This document shows positions 33,780-45,274 of a stretch of DNA of 64,000 nt, one piece after another. Where the stretch lies: the NCBI RefSeq assembly GCF_013694245.2, contig NZ_CP059322.2:3727001-3791000 (forward strand). Reading direction: 5' to 3'. The DNA is from Micromonospora ferruginea (GTDB taxonomy: Bacteria > Actinomycetota > Actinomycetes > Mycobacteriales > Micromonosporaceae). The position numbers and the translations under genes are program-made. Numbering within the stretch: position 1 is the first letter of the stretch; each line of letters begins with the position of its first letter. The notes beneath the pieces were generated by a model. The model was not told the origin of the DNA and searched no databases. It saw nothing but the letters and a program-made list of their open reading frames with translations.

Positions 33780-34283
33780 TCACCCTGCCACCTCTTCGCT
33801 CTGCCCACCGGCCGGAGCCGGAACCAGCCCGGCGTGCCCGCCGGTGGACCCGTGGCCACCGGCGCCGCGCCGCGACTCGGGCAGCTCGGCCACCGGCCGG
33901 AACTCGGCCCGGGCGACCCGCTGGACGACGAGCTGCGCGATCCGGTCGCCCCGGCTGATCGTCGCCGGCGTGTCCCGATCATGGTTGATCAGGTTGACCA
34001 GGATCTCACCCCGGTAGCCGGCGTCGACCGTACCGGGCGCGTTCAGCACCGTCACGCCGAGCCTGGCGGCCAGCCCCGATCGGGGGTGGACCAGCCCGAC
34101 GTACCCCTCCGGCAGCGCCACGGCGACGCCGGTGGGCACCAGGGCCCGCCCGCCGGGCGGCAGCTCCACGTCCGCGGCGGCCACCAGGTCCGCGCCGGCG
34201 TCGCCCGGATGGGCGTACGCCGGCAGCGGCAGCTCCGGGTCGAGCTGCCGTACGGGCACGGGCACGACATCTGTCACGGTCAT
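33780..34283 (-). CDS. dut: dUTP diphosphatase
   Basis: A 167-residue trimeric dUTPase that hydrolyses dUTP to dUMP, preventing uracil incorporation and feeding dTMP synthesis. Motifs: HPGDAGADL (1), [11 protein letters not shown] (2), [10 protein letters not shown] (3), [10 protein letters not shown] (4) and a Gly-rich tail [12 protein letters not shown] (5). The start may be the ATG at 34283 or the GTG at 34277; AGAGG fits the latter better. It is divergent from the DUF3093 gene. Confidence 0.93.
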   Translation of the reverse strand: MTVTDVVPVPVRQLDPELPLPAYAHPGDAGADLVAAADVELPPGGRALVPTGVAVALPEGYVGLVHPRSGLAARLGVTVLNAPGTVDAGYRGEILVNLINHDRDTPATISRGDRIAQLVVQRVARAEFRPVAELPESRRGAGGHGSTGGHAGLVPAPAGGQSEEVAG

Positions 34284-34350
34284 CCTCTTCCGTCCGGTCC
34301 TCGCGGGGTGACCCTGCCATCCTGCCGGTTGGCCGGGCCGCCGCGCGCCG

Positions 34351-34356
34351 TACCCT
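34351..34356 (+). promoter_or_regulatory. -10 hexamer TACCCT, probable leaderless start
   Basis: TACCCT ends six bases before the GTG at 34363. A -35-like TTGGCC lies 16 bases upstream (34329-34334). No ribosome site lies between. Confidence 0.45.
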
Positions 34357-34362
34357 CGCACT

Positions 34363-34854
34363 GTGCGTCAGTCGTCATCTCCGGCCGCCCCGACGGCCAC
34401 TCCCGCGCCCTACGCGGAGCGTCTCGGGCTGCCCTGGTGGGCCTGGCCGGTGGCGCTGGCCGTGGCCGGTCTGCTCGCCGCCGAGCTGTGGCTGGGCGCG
34501 ACCGGGTTCCGGGCCTGGCTGCCGTTCGTGCTGCTGCTCCCGGCCACGGTGGCCGCCCTGTGGTGGCTGGGCCGGATCCGGGTGGCGGTCCGCGACGGAG
34601 AGCTGCGGGTGGACGACGCCCGCCTGCCGGTGCGCCACGTCGCGGACGCGGTGCCGCTGGACGCGGCCGGCCGGCGCGAGGTGCTCGGCGTCGGCGCCGA
34701 CCCGCTGGCGTTCGTGGTGCAGCGCCCGTGGATCGGCGGCGCGGTCCAGGTGGTGCTGGACGACCCAGCCGACCCCACCCCGTTCTGGGTGGTCAGCACC
34801 CGGCACCCGGTGGAGCTGGCGGCCGCGCTGCTGGCCGCCCGCGACGCCGCCTGA
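34363..34854 (+). CDS. DUF3093 membrane protein
   Basis: A 163-residue protein. [20 protein letters not shown] begins the first of two membrane helices (about 22-70), followed by a soluble beta domain with [20 protein letters not shown] and [17 protein letters not shown]. This is typical of DUF3093 beside dut in actinobacteria. The GTG start seems leaderless. Function unknown. Confidence 0.85.
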   Translation: MRQSSSPAAPTATPAPYAERLGLPWWAWPVALAVAGLLAAELWLGATGFRAWLPFVLLLPATVAALWWLGRIRVAVRDGELRVDDARLPVRHVADAVPLDAAGRREVLGVGADPLAFVVQRPWIGGAVQVVLDDPADPTPFWVVSTRHPVELAAALLAARDAA

Positions 34855-34869
34855 CCCGCTCCCGGACCG

Positions 34870-35742
34870 TCAGCTCGACTTGCCGGGCAGGCCGCGGGCG
34901 GTGTGCCGGAGGTCCTTGCGGAGCTGCTCGCCCAGCGCCCGGGTGGCGCGCCGGTTGAGGTAGCCGGCCACCGCCGCGCCGGTCAGGAACGGGCCGAGCG
35001 TGGTGAGGTTGCGGCCGAAGCGGCGCAGCAGGCTGTCCCGCAGCTCACGACGGGCGGCGGTGCCCAGCACGGCGCTCACCCCGACCCCGGGCATCATCGG
35101 GTTGATCCCCCGCTGGCCGGCCCAGGACTGCACCAGCGCCACCGTGCGCGCGGTGCCGCCGGTGGGCAGCGGCATCCGGTGCAGCTCGTGCAGCTCCCCG
35201 ATCAGCTTCAGCTCGATCGACACCACGGCGACCGTCTCGGCGGCCAGCAGCACGGGGGCGGAGAGCAGCGTGGGCGTGACCGCCCACTCGACCGCGGCGA
35301 CCCCGCCACCGGCCGCGCCGACCCCGGCGGTGGCCCGGGACGCGTTGCGGACCAGCCGGTCGGCGATCGCGTCGTCGTCCAGGCCGGGGAAGTGCCGTCG
35401 CAGCGTGGCGACGTCCCGGATCGGCACGTGCGGCGCCACCTCGGCGATGGTCTCGGTCATCCAGCGCAGCGCCGCCCGGGGCTTGAACAGGTCGGTCAAC
35501 CCGCGGGCGCGGGCCTGGCCGACCAGCCGGACCAGAAGTTGCCGGCGGCGGGCCGGCGCGATGTCGTCGGCGGTCAGCGCGGCGACGGTGGCGCCCAGCT
35601 CCTCGCCGGCGTCACCGGCCGGGGTACGGACCGGGTCCGCGCCGGTCGGGTCGGTGGTCGGGTCCGGCGTGGACGGCGTCGGTCCCGTGCCCGGGACCGG
35701 CGTCCGGTCGGTGTCGCCGGTCCGCTCGCTGCGCTCGCTCAC
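34870..35742 (-). CDS. Conserved protein, possibly EcsC-like
   Basis: A 290-residue protein. A Thr/Pro/Asp-rich tail (1-50) precedes a helical domain with LVRLVGQARARGLTDLFKPRAALRWM, hydrophobic segments around 165-200 and a C-terminal NRRATRALGEQLRKDLRH. This resembles EcsC-family proteins, but similarity is judged by eye only. GGAGG lies eight bases before the GTG. It is convergent with the DUF3093 gene. Confidence 0.72.
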   Translation of the reverse strand: MSERSERTGDTDRTPVPGTGPTPSTPDPTTDPTGADPVRTPAGDAGEELGATVAALTADDIAPARRRQLLVRLVGQARARGLTDLFKPRAALRWMTETIAEVAPHVPIRDVATLRRHFPGLDDDAIADRLVRNASRATAGVGAAGGGVAAVEWAVTPTLLSAPVLLAAETVAVVSIELKLIGELHELHRMPLPTGGTARTVALVQSWAGQRGINPMMPGVGVSAVLGTAARRELRDSLLRRFGRNLTTLGPFLTGAAVAGYLNRRATRALGEQLRKDLRHTARGLPGKSS

Positions 35743-35874
35743 CCGTCCGCCCTCCTGCTCCGCGCGGCGTGGCAGCCGCCCGTACGAGTCAAGCAGCTTC
35801 CGGCCACCGGCGCACGGCGGCTCGAACAGCGGCGGCCCCGTCGAGGAGGCCGCCGCCGGTGTCCCGGCTCGGGA

Positions 35875-36171
35875 TCAGACGCACTCGCGGCAGATCAGGT
35901 CGCCGTTGCGCTCGACCGCCAGTTGGCTGCGGTGGTGGACCAGGAAGCAGCGGGCGCACCGGAACTCGTCCTGCTGCATCGGGAGCACCTTGACCGTGAG
36001 TTCCTCGTCGGCCAGGTCGGCGCCGGGCAGCTCGAAGCTCTCGGCCACTTCGGCCTCGTCCACGTCCACGGCGCCCGACTGTGAGTCGACCCGCCGGGCC
36101 TTGAGCTCTTCGAGGCTGTCCTCGCCGAGGTCGACCTCGTCGCGACGCGGGGCGTCGTAGTCGGTGGCCAT
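35875..36171 (-). CDS. DUF4193 small zinc-ribbon-like protein
   Basis: A 98-residue acidic protein with a C-terminal CARCFLVHHRSQL and ICREC pair forming a likely Cys4 zinc site. It starts MATDYDAPRRDEVDLGEDSLEELK. This DUF4193 family is conserved in actinobacteria beside the LytR-C/Cei gene. It may be an RNA polymerase or ribosome-associated factor, but that is not known. Confidence 0.85.
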   Translation of the reverse strand: MATDYDAPRRDEVDLGEDSLEELKARRVDSQSGAVDVDEAEVAESFELPGADLADEELTVKVLPMQQDEFRCARCFLVHHRSQLAVERNGDLICRECV

Positions 36172-36593
36172 CGGTTTCACTCTCCAATATCGATATGGTC
36201 GCTGCCGGTTGTAACGCCGGACGACGCCGTTTCGGTTCCCCTGGCCGGCCACCATCTGTGTCGGGCACCCGACCCGACGACCGTTGGGCCGGGTTCGCCG
36301 GAGCGGAACCCCCCGGCGAGCGCGGAACCTTACCCCCCCTTGGGCGAGGCATGTATACCGCCCTCGCGGGAGAGATGTACGCCCCTGCGCCCGAAGTTGT
36401 TCCCAATGTGACTCAGGCGACACGAAGATAGGGGTAGTCCTACCCGTTCCTTCAGTGGCGCGCCGGCATGTCGGACTGTTTCCACGCGGGAGCCGGACAA
36501 GGGTTAACCTCAGCGGCGTACTCCGACGGTCGACAGACGCGGCCCGACCGCGGCGGCCGCCGCCACCCAACCACCGCCCGGGGAGCGCCCAGG
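36172..36593. other. 422-bp divergent intergenic region
   Basis: No gene is visible. On the leftward side the 10-bp palindrome ATATCGATAT (36187-36196) lies about 16 bp before the DUF4193 start, with TTACAA (minus strand) upstream. Further right GGGTAGTCCTACCC (36432-36445) is a perfect 6-2-6 dyad. Just before the next gene is GGGTTAACCTC, which may contain a -10. Both dyads could be operators. Confidence 0.45.
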
Positions 36594-37124
36594 ATGAGTT
36601 TTGCGCGAGTGCGGGCACTCGTTGTCGTCGGACTGCTGGCGGTCGTCGCCCTGGTCTTCGTGATCGTCGCCGTGGTGCGCGACAGTCAGGGCACGGCCGG
36701 CACCGCCGCCGGCTGTCCGGACGGCTGGCCGCTGGTCGACCTGCGCCTCCGCGAACAGAAGGACGTCAAGATCAACGTCTACAACGCCACCGACGAGGCC
36801 GGCCGGGCCGGCAGCGTGGCGGACGACTTCCGCAACCGGAAGTTCCAGGTCAAGAAGGTCGGCAACGAGAAGAAGGCGGTCGACGGCGTGGCGGTGCTGC
36901 GCTTCGGCCCCAAGGGCGTGGGCTCGGCCCACCTGCTGCGGGCCTACTTCCTCAACAACGCCGAGCAGGTGTTCCAGGCCAACCGCAAGGACGACACGGT
37001 CGACGTGGTGCTCGGCAACGGCTTCCAGCAGTTGGCCACCACGACCGAGGTGAACCAGTCGCTCGGTGACCTGGGCGCGCCCGTGGCGCCGGCCCAGACG
37101 TGCCCGATGCCGGTCGACAAGTGA
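36594..37124 (+). CDS. LytR C-terminal-domain envelope protein (Cei-like)
   Basis: A 176-residue protein: one membrane helix (about 7-30), then an extracytoplasmic LytR-C domain with [27 protein letters not shown] and a VLGNGFQQL end. Two Cys (CPDG and TCPMP) could form a disulfide. It matches the position of the cell-envelope integrity protein Cei in mycobacteria. GGGAG precedes the ATG at 36594, which fixes the start. It is divergent from DUF4193. Confidence 0.85.
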   Translation: MSFARVRALVVVGLLAVVALVFVIVAVVRDSQGTAGTAAGCPDGWPLVDLRLREQKDVKINVYNATDEAGRAGSVADDFRNRKFQVKKVGNEKKAVDGVAVLRFGPKGVGSAHLLRAYFLNNAEQVFQANRKDDTVDVVLGNGFQQLATTTEVNQSLGDLGAPVAPAQTCPMPVDK

Positions 37125-37254
37125 CCGGCGGGCCGGCCCACCGGCCCCGATGACGACCAGGGCGGTCTCCGCGATGCCGGCGGCCGCCCTGTCCCGTGTC
37201 CGGGGCCGGTGTCACGGTCCGTCGGAGGCTTGCGACGCCCGCTGCCCGCTGCCG

Positions 37255-38076
37255 TCACGGGCCGCCGGAGGCGTCCAGGTCGGTGAGCCGGGTGTGCAGC
37301 GGCCCGTGCAGCGCCGGCGGGGCGGCGAGCACCAGGTCCGGCCCGGCCGGACGACCGGCCACGCCGGTCACCAGCAGCCCGGCCTCCCGGGCCACCAGCC
37401 CGCCGGCGGCCAGGTCCCAGGCGGCCAGCCCCTTCTCGTAGTAGGCGTCCACCCGCCCCTCGGCGGCCAGGCAGAGGTCGAGCGCGGCCGCGCCCATCCG
37501 GCGGATGTCCCGGACGTGCGGGATCAACTCGGCGACCACCCGGGCCTGGTGGGACCGACGGCCGGCGTCGTAGCCGAACCCGGTGGCGACCAGTGCCTGC
37601 CCGAGGTCGGTCTCCGCCGAGCAGCGCAGCCGCCGGCCGTCCCGCCAGGCGCCGCCGCCCAGGGTCGCGGTCCACTCCTCGCCGGTGAACACGTTGCGCA
37701 CCACCCCGGCGACGACCTCGCCGGCCACCTCGGCGGCGAGCGAGACCGCGCAGTAGGGCAGCCCGTAGAGGTAGTTGACGGTGCCGTCGATCGGGTCGAC
37801 GACCCAGCGCACCCCGTCCGGCGCGGCGGGGCCGGTCCCGCCGGCGCCGAACTCCTCCCCGAGCACCGCGTCACCGGGCCGCCGGTCCCGCAGCGCGGCC
37901 ACCACCTGCCGCTCCACCGCCCGGTCGGCGGCGGTGACCACGTCGGTCACCGTGCTCTTGGTCGCGGCCACCGACACGCCCTCGGACCGCATCCGGTGGG
38001 CGGTGGCGGCGGCGTCCCGCGCCACCTCGACGGCGATCGTGAGCAGTTCCCGCGGCGAGGGCGCGGAGGTGATCAT
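37255..38076 (-). CDS. suhB: Inositol-1-monophosphatase family protein
   Basis: A 273-residue Mg-dependent phosphatase that hydrolyses inositol phosphate or related sugar phosphates; in actinobacteria this supplies inositol for phosphatidylinositol and mycothiol. Metal ligands are in [17 protein letters not shown] and [11 protein letters not shown]. Length and motif order match the family. It is divergent from hrdB, as in many actinobacteria (suhB next to the principal sigma factor). Confidence 0.9.
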   Translation of the reverse strand: MITSAPSPRELLTIAVEVARDAAATAHRMRSEGVSVAATKSTVTDVVTAADRAVERQVVAALRDRRPGDAVLGEEFGAGGTGPAAPDGVRWVVDPIDGTVNYLYGLPYCAVSLAAEVAGEVVAGVVRNVFTGEEWTATLGGGAWRDGRRLRCSAETDLGQALVATGFGYDAGRRSHQARVVAELIPHVRDIRRMGAAALDLCLAAEGRVDAYYEKGLAAWDLAAGGLVAREAGLLVTGVAGRPAGPDLVLAAPPALHGPLHTRLTDLDASGGP

Positions 38077-38214
38077 GTTTGTCCCCTTCCCGCACGATCG
38101 GGACCGCCCGGTTCGCGCGTGGGTATCATCCTTACAAAGTCCACATCTGCGCCGAATCGGCGGTCCCGGCCGCGGTTACGCCGTGCGGCGCAGGATGATC
38201 GCGGCAGACGGCGT

Positions 38215-38220
38215 TACAAT
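38215..38220 (+). promoter_or_regulatory. -10 hexamer TACAAT upstream of hrdB
   Basis: TACAAT lies 142 bp before the hrdB GTG in the divergent suhB-hrdB interval. No strong -35 is evident. TATCAT at 38124-38129 is a second candidate. Confidence 0.35.
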
Positions 38221-38361
38221 TCACCCTGCCCACGCGCCACGGACCGCCAGCGACCGGACGGACCGGGACACGGGGGTCCCTCAAACACTCGCCCGGCACG
38301 GCCGTTCGTGCTGCGCCGGACGACCCGGCCGTGCTCGCTCTTCGCCTCCGGAAGGTCATTC

Positions 38362-39957
<1,596 letters not shown>

Positions 39958-40204
39958 CCGCACACGTCAACCAGTCGTGTCGGTTTGATCACCAGCCGTA
40001 GAACACAGATCGGTGATCGGTCGGTTGCACGTTTGTGATCGTTGACGTGGCACCCTTGGTGCACGGCACACTGTCTTCCACGCCAGGTGTGACCTCGGTC
40101 CCCCGCGGGCACACAGGGAAGGCAGGGCCCGAGATGGGTGTTGCACGATAGGTGAGCAACGACCGACGAGTGTGTTCATCGGTGACGACCAGAGGAGGAA
40201 GGCG
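39958..40204. other. Intergenic region between hrdB and the DUF7455 gene
   Basis: No gene is visible. GATCACC (39987-39993) and GGTGATC (40012-40018) form a loose inverted repeat just after hrdB. TTGACG at 40042-40047 is a good -35, and the dyad CACC-3-GGTG follows just downstream of it. Confidence 0.35.
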
Positions 40205-40438
40205 ATGACCCCGACCCTCACGCCGCCGCCCGAGACGGTGAGCCCCCCGGCCGCCGATGAACGGTGCGACCGCTGTAATGCTGCCGGCAAGCTCCGGATC
40301 ACCCTGTCGGGTGGGAGCGAGCTGGTGTTCTGTGGGCACCACGCGAACAAGTACGCGGAGGATCTCGTGAAGATCACCGTGCGGTACGCGACGGACCCGG
40401 AGTTCAGCTGGCGGGGCACCGATCTGATGGCGAACTGA
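40205..40438 (+). CDS. DUF7455-type small Cys/His protein
   Basis: A 77-residue protein with ERCDRCNAAGKLR, CGHHANKY and a C-terminal WRGTDLM, giving a CxxC plus CxHH zinc-like site. It is conserved downstream of the principal sigma gene in actinobacteria. AGAGGAGGAAG precedes the ATG at 40205, which sets the start; a longer frame begins at 40172. Function unknown. It is followed by a strong terminator. Confidence 0.83.
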   Translation: MTPTLTPPPETVSPPAADERCDRCNAAGKLRITLSGGSELVFCGHHANKYAEDLVKITVRYATDPEFSWRGTDLMAN

Positions 40439-40467
40439 GCCGACAAACAATCCGCAACGCGACATAA

Positions 40468-40503
40468 CCGACCGGAGACGCCCAGACGGGCGCCTCCGGT
40501 CGG
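40468..40503 (+). terminator. Intrinsic terminator
   Basis: A 16-bp stem (40468-40483 and 40488-40503, one mismatch) around AGAC, with TTTTT right after the stem. Confidence 0.88.
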
Positions 40504-40527
40504 TTTTTCGTACCCTGCCGCGCTGGT

Positions 40528-40581
40528 GTTAAGAAGGGGCCCCGCCTCTACCGGAGGCGTTAAGAAGGGGCCCCTCCTTAC
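40528..40581 (+). repeat. 54-bp gene-end element, copy D
   Basis: Forward copy with core CTCTACCGGAGGC and two GGGGCCCC centres. Its terminal CTTAC supplies the TAA stop of the leftward helicase gene. Confidence 0.9.
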
Positions 40582-42329
40582 AGTGTCTGCACGGTGGCGA
40601 TGCGCTCCTCGAGCTGCTCGATCGTCGCCTGGGCGCTGGGCGGGCCGCCGCAGATCCGGCGCAGCTCGGCGTGGATCTTGCCGTGCGGCTGCCCGGTGTG
40701 GTGGTGCCGGGCGGCCACCAGGGCGTTCAGTTGCCGCCGTAGCGCCACCCGACGCTGGGCCGCACTCATCGGTGGGGGCGCCGCCACTGCGGCGGCAGCG
40801 GCCGGCTCAGCGGTCCGCTGGGCGGCCCGGCGCTTCTGCGCGGCGAGCTGGTCGGCCTGCCGCTTGGTCAGCAGCAGGGAGACCTGGTCGGCGGTGAGCA
40901 GACCGGGCAGCCCGAGGTATTCCTCCTCCTCCGGGGTGCCGGCCTGGGCGGCGGTGCCGAACGACGCGCCGTCGAAGATCACCTGGTCCAGCTCGGCGGT
41001 GGCGGAGAGCGCGGCGAACCGCTTCTCCAGCTCGCCGCTGGCGCCGTCGTCGCGCTGGGCACGCTCCAACAGGTCGTCGTCGAAGCCCTCGCGGTCCTTG
41101 GGCTTGCCGAGCACGTGGTCCCGCTCGATCTCCATCTCGCTGGCCAGCCCGAGCAGGTGCGGCACGCTGGGCAGAAAGACCGAGGCGGTCTCGCCGGGGC
41201 GACGGGCGCGGACGAACCGGCCGATCGCCTGGGCGAAGTAGAGCGCGGTGCTGGCGCTCGTCGCGTACACGCCGACGGCCAGCCGGGGGATGTCCACCCC
41301 CTCGGACACCATCCGCACCGCGACCAGCCAGCGCTGCTCGGACGCCGCGAACGTCGCGATCCGCGCGGACGCGCCCTGGTCGTCGGAGAGCACCACGGCC
41401 GCCTTCTCGCCGGTCACCTGCTCCAGCAGCTTCGCGTACGCGCGGGCCACCTGCTGGTCGCTGGCGATGACCAGGCCGCCCGCGTCGGGCATGCCGTTGG
41501 CCCGCAGCACGCTCAGCCGGGCGTCGGCGGCGCGCAGCACCTGCGGCATCCAGTCGCCGGCCGGGTCCAGCGCGGTGCGCCACGCCTGGGCGATCAGGTC
41601 CTGCGTCATCGGCTCGCCCAGCCGGGCGGCCAGCTCGTCGCCGGCGTTGGTGCGCCACCGGGTCTCCCCGGAGTAGGCCAGGAACAGCACCGGCCGGACC
41701 ACGCCGTCGCGCAGCGCGTCGGCGTAGCCGTAGACCGAGTCGGCCCGCGAGCGCAGCAGCCCGTCCCCGCCGCGCTCGTAGCCGATGAACGGGATCGGGT
41801 TGTCGTCGGAGCGGAACGGCGTGCCGGTGAGCATCAGCCGGCGGACCGCGGGTTCGAACGCCGCCTTGACGCCGTCGCCCCAGGTGCGGGCGTCACCGGC
41901 GTGGTGGATCTCGTCGAGGACGACCAGCGTGCGCCGGGTCATGGTGCGCCGCCGGTGCACCTGCGGCGCCATGCCGACCTGGGCGTAGGTGACCACCGCG
42001 CCGTGGAAGTCGGCGGCGGAGTGCAGGTCGGCGTTGCGGAACGCGGCGTCGAGCTGGATGCCGACCCGGGCCGCGGCCTGCGCCCACTGGGTCTTCAGGT
42101 GCTCGGTCGGCGCGACCACGGTGACCGCCTCGACGGTGCCGTCGGCGAGCAGCTCGGCGGCGATCCGCAGGGCGAACGTGGTCTTTCCGGCGCCGGGTGT
42201 GGCGACCGCGGTGAAGTCCTCGGCCCGGCGACGCAGGTATTCCACCATCGCCTTGCGTTGCCAGGAACGCAGGGGCGGGAACGTGTCGAGCGCCGGCGAC
42301 CGCGGTGGCACGGTGGCTCCTCTCCCCAT
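40578..42329 (-). CDS. DEAD/DEAH-box (superfamily 2) helicase
   Basis: A 583-residue helicase. Motif I is ATPGAGKTTFA, motif II LDEIHHAGD (DEIH box), motif III LTGTPFRSDD. The C-terminal helicase core has RMVSEGVDIPRLAVGVY and QAIGRFVRARR (motif VI). A C-terminal tail is Ala/Arg-rich with HHHTGQPHGKIHAELRRICGG, a likely nucleic-acid-binding helical motif. The ATG at 42329 follows GAGGG. The stop codon lies in a 54-bp element. The role (DNA repair or RNA remodelling) is undetermined. Confidence 0.9.
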   Translation of the reverse strand: MGRGATVPPRSPALDTFPPLRSWQRKAMVEYLRRRAEDFTAVATPGAGKTTFALRIAAELLADGTVEAVTVVAPTEHLKTQWAQAAARVGIQLDAAFRNADLHSAADFHGAVVTYAQVGMAPQVHRRRTMTRRTLVVLDEIHHAGDARTWGDGVKAAFEPAVRRLMLTGTPFRSDDNPIPFIGYERGGDGLLRSRADSVYGYADALRDGVVRPVLFLAYSGETRWRTNAGDELAARLGEPMTQDLIAQAWRTALDPAGDWMPQVLRAADARLSVLRANGMPDAGGLVIASDQQVARAYAKLLEQVTGEKAAVVLSDDQGASARIATFAASEQRWLVAVRMVSEGVDIPRLAVGVYATSASTALYFAQAIGRFVRARRPGETASVFLPSVPHLLGLASEMEIERDHVLGKPKDREGFDDDLLERAQRDDGASGELEKRFAALSATAELDQVIFDGASFGTAAQAGTPEEEEYLGLPGLLTADQVSLLLTKRQADQLAAQKRRAAQRTAEPAAAAAVAAPPPMSAAQRRVALRRQLNALVAARHHHTGQPHGKIHAELRRICGGPPSAQATIEQLEERIATVQTL

Positions 42330-42442
42330 GAAAACGCCCTCGCGCACCCGTGGCGCGAAGGCCGACCCAGCATAACCAGCGGGGGCGTTCCGCCCCACCC
42401 GACGCCACGCTGGTCACATCCGCCCACCCCGGTGCGGGACGG

Positions 42443-43093
42443 TCAGGACCACTCTCCGCGGGCCCCGGTGCGCGGCGGGCGCAGCGTCGCCACCGGGGCG
42501 GACCAGCGCCGGCGCAGCGCGATCAGGCGCAGTCCGAAGACGACGACCGCGGCGGCGGTCAGCGGCACGGTGGTGGCCCGCCCGTACGTCGACAGCAGCG
42601 TCACCATGATCGAGCCGGCGAGCGCCGCCACGGCGTAGATCTCCCGGCGCAGCACCACCGGGATCTCGCCGGTGAGCAGGTCGCGGCCGAGCCCGCCGCC
42701 GATCGCGGTGAGCATGCCGATCATGCAGGCCCCGACGGCGGGCACGTGCGCGTCGAGCGCCTTGAGCGTGCCGGTGACGGTGAACAGCGCCAGCCCGGCC
42801 GCGTCGAGCACCAGCACGGTGGTGCGCAGCCGGGCGAGCTGAGGGTGCAGCCGGAACACGGCGGCGGCGGTGACGGCGGCGGTGACCGCGTACCGCCAGT
42901 CGGCGAACGCCAGTGGGGGCACCTCGTCGATGACCAGGTCGCGGAAGATGCCGCCGCCGAGGGCGGCGACCACGCCGACGAAGACCACCCCGAACAGGTC
43001 GAGCCGTTTGGCGACCGCCGCGGAGGCGCCGGAGGCGGCGAAGACCGCCACGCCGGTGAGGTCGGCGAGGAGCAGGGCGGTGGAGGTGGTCAC
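42443..43093 (-). CDS. TRIC/UPF0126 family membrane channel
   Basis: A 216-residue membrane protein with seven helices, made of two related halves. The conserved Gly-rich pairs [15 protein letters not shown] and [24 protein letters not shown] are the family hallmark. Bacterial members are homologues of trimeric intracellular cation channels and are proposed K+/cation channels. It is preceded by the DUF3039 gene on the same strand (gap 40 bp). Confidence 0.9.
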   Translation of the reverse strand: MTTSTALLLADLTGVAVFAASGASAAVAKRLDLFGVVFVGVVAALGGGIFRDLVIDEVPPLAFADWRYAVTAAVTAAAVFRLHPQLARLRTTVLVLDAAGLALFTVTGTLKALDAHVPAVGACMIGMLTAIGGGLGRDLLTGEIPVVLRREIYAVAALAGSIMVTLLSTYGRATTVPLTAAAVVVFGLRLIALRRRWSAPVATLRPPRTGARGEWS

Positions 43094-43133
43094 CGCCGCA
43101 GGTTACGTGGGCGGGCGGCGGGGCCGCCCGCGA

Positions 43134-43352
43134 TCACTCGCCCCAGGAGTCGTAGACCTCCTTGCACTTCGGGCAGACCGGGGAACCGGGCTTGGCGGCC
43201 TTGGTCACCGGGAACTTCTCCCCGCACAGCGCGATGACGTACGTGCCCATGACCGCGCTCTCGGCGATCTTGTCCTTGCGCACGTAGTGGAACATCTCGG
43301 GGCCGGTGTCGGCTTCCTTCTGCTCCGGGCGTTCGAGAATCTGAGTGCTCAT
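43134..43352 (-). CDS. DUF3039 small zinc-ribbon-like protein
   Basis: A 72-residue protein with ALCGEKF and CPKCKEVYD, a Cys-pair metal site plus [11 protein letters not shown]3039 is conserved in actinobacteria between the principal sigma gene and sigB. GGAGG lies six bases before the ATG. Function unknown. Confidence 0.85.
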   Translation of the reverse strand: MSTQILERPEQKEADTGPEMFHYVRKDKIAESAVMGTYVIALCGEKFPVTKAAKPGSPVCPKCKEVYDSWGE

Positions 43353-43426
43353 GTCCCACCTCCGGCTTACCAGTTTCGCAGGCCGGCCGGGCCGGGTCCA
43401 CCGGAGCCCTTCCGGCGGGCGGCCCG

Positions 43427-43432
43427 TACCGT
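43427..43432 (+). promoter_or_regulatory. -10 hexamer TACCGT, probable leaderless start of psuG
   Basis: TACCGT ends seven bases before the GTG at 43440, and no ribosome site is evident. Confidence 0.4.
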
Positions 43433-43439
43433 AACGGAA

Positions 43440-44372
43440 GTGACCAACTTTCGCATCAGCCTCGGTGGTGAGGTGGCCGACGCCCTGCGGGACGGCCGCC
43501 CGGTGGTGGCGCTGGAGAGCACGATCGTCTCGCACGGCCTGCCCCGGCCGGACAACCTGCGCGTGGCGCGACAGATCGAGCAGGCGGTCCGGGACGCGGG
43601 CGCGGTGCCGGCCACCATCGGCATGGTCGCCGGCGAGCTTCGGGTCGGGCTGGACGACGCCCAGCTCACCCGGCTCGCCACGATCGACGGCGTGAGCAAG
43701 CTCTCGGTGCGCGACCTGGCCCCGGCGGCGGCCACCGGCGCGGACGGGGCCACCACGGTCGCGGCCACCAGCGCGGTGGCGGCGGCGGCCGGGATCGCGG
43801 TGTTCGCCACCGGCGGGCTCGGCGGCGTGCACCGGGAGGCGGCGCAGACGTTCGACGAGTCGGCCGACCTGGTCACGCTGGCCCGTACCCCGATCGCGGT
43901 GGTCTGCGCCGGGGTGAAGTCGATCCTCGACGTGGGCGCCACCCTGGAGCGGATGGAGACGCTGGGGGTGAGCGTGGTCGGCTACCGCACCCGACGGTTC
44001 CCCGGGTTCTATCTCACCGACGCCGGCTTCGACCTGGACTGGTCGGTGGACTCGCCGGAGCAGGCGGCCGACGTGCTGGCCGCCCGGGCCGCGCAGGGCG
44101 TGCACCGGGGCGGGCTGATCGTGGCCAACCCGCTCCCGGCCGACGAGCAGCTCGACCCGGCGCTGCACGACCGCACGCTCGCCGACGGGTTGGCCGCGCT
44201 GGCCCGCGAGGGCGTCACCGGCAAGGCGGTGACCCCGTTCCTGCTGGCCCACTTCCACTCCGCCACCGAGGGCGCCAGCCTCGCGGTCAACGTCCGGATC
44301 ATCCTGCGCAACGCCGACCTGGCGGCCCGGATCGCGGTCGCCGCCGCGGGCCGGCGCGACGGCACCCCATGA
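43440..44372 (+). CDS. psuG: Pseudouridine-5'-phosphate glycosidase
   Basis: A 310-residue Mn-dependent lyase that splits pseudouridine 5'-phosphate into uracil and ribose 5-phosphate. Motifs: [48 protein letters not shown] (catalytic Lys), TRRFPGFY and [10 protein letters not shown]. It overlaps the kinase downstream by ATGA, so free pseudouridine from RNA turnover is phosphorylated and cleaved by one operon. The GTG start seems leaderless. Confidence 0.93.
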   Translation: MTNFRISLGGEVADALRDGRPVVALESTIVSHGLPRPDNLRVARQIEQAVRDAGAVPATIGMVAGELRVGLDDAQLTRLATIDGVSKLSVRDLAPAAATGADGATTVAATSAVAAAAGIAVFATGGLGGVHREAAQTFDESADLVTLARTPIAVVCAGVKSILDVGATLERMETLGVSVVGYRTRRFPGFYLTDAGFDLDWSVDSPEQAADVLAARAAQGVHRGGLIVANPLPADEQLDPALHDRTLADGLAALAREGVTGKAVTPFLLAHFHSATEGASLAVNVRIILRNADLAARIAVAAAGRRDGTP

Positions 44373-45265
44373 GCGGCGTACCGCGCGTCGTCGTCGTCGG
44401 CGACGTGATCACGGACGTGGTCGCGATGCTCTCCGGGCCGCTCGCGACCGGCTCGGACACCGCGGCCGGGATCCGGTTCAGCGGCGGCGGGCAGGCGGCC
44501 AACACCGCCGCCTGGCTCGCCGGGCAGGGCGCGGCCGTGACGCTGGTGGCCGCGGTGGGCGACGACGAGACCGGCCGGGAACGGGTCGCCGAGCTGACCC
44601 GGGTCGGCGTGGACTGCGCGGTGGAACGGCACGAGGGCTACCCGACCGGCACGGTGATCGTGCTCACCCACGACGGGGAGCGCACCATGGTCAGCCAGCG
44701 GGGCGCGAACCTGCGGCTGACCGCGCGCCACGTGGACGCCGCGTTGGCCGCCGCGCCCGACGCCGGGCACCTGCACCTGTCCGCGTACACCCTGTTGGAC
44801 GTCGCGTCGCGCGGCGCGGGACTGCGCGCGCTGGCCGCCGCCCGCGAGCGCGGGCTGACCGTGAGCGTCGACGCGGCCTCCGCGGCGCCGCTGCGGCGCG
44901 TCGGCGGGGCGTTTCTGACCTGGGTACGCGACGTCGACCTGCTGCTGGTCAACTCGGACGAGGCGACGGTGCTGGCCGGTGGCCTGGACCCGGCGGCGCA
45001 GGCCCGGGCGCTGACCGCGGTGGCGCACCGGGTGGTGGTCAAGCGCGGCGCGGCCGGCGCGGTCTGGGTGGAGCGCGGCGGTCGGGTGGAGGCCGCCGCG
45101 GCGCCCGGGGTGGCCGTGGTGGACGTCACCGGGGCCGGGGACGCGTTCGCCGCCGGCCTGCTCACCGCCTGGCTGGCCGGCGCCTCGCCCGGCGCGGCGC
45201 TGGCCCGGGCCGGCGACCTGGGCGCGCTGGCCGTGACCACGGTGGGCGCCCGCCCCGGTGGATGA
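44369..45265 (+). CDS. psuK: PfkB-family carbohydrate kinase, probable pseudouridine kinase
   Basis: A 298-residue ribokinase-like enzyme. The N-terminal glycine pair is in [15 protein letters not shown]. The C-terminal signature, [18 protein letters not shown], has the catalytic Asp. Ribokinase-like lid strands are present. Overlap with psuG indicates the substrate is pseudouridine; without that context the sequence only says sugar or nucleoside kinase. Confidence 0.88.
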   Translation: MSGVPRVVVVGDVITDVVAMLSGPLATGSDTAAGIRFSGGGQAANTAAWLAGQGAAVTLVAAVGDDETGRERVAELTRVGVDCAVERHEGYPTGTVIVLTHDGERTMVSQRGANLRLTARHVDAALAAAPDAGHLHLSAYTLLDVASRGAGLRALAAARERGLTVSVDAASAAPLRRVGGAFLTWVRDVDLLLVNSDEATVLAGGLDPAAQARALTAVAHRVVVKRGAAGAVWVERGGRVEAAAAPGVAVVDVTGAGDAFAAGLLTAWLAGASPGAALARAGDLGALAVTTVGARPGG

Positions 45266-45274
45266 CGGTCCGGG

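Noticed and set aside
37066..38361. N-terminal extension of hrdB
   Set aside because: It overlaps the antisense of suhB; GGAAGG and the family start support the GTG at 38362.
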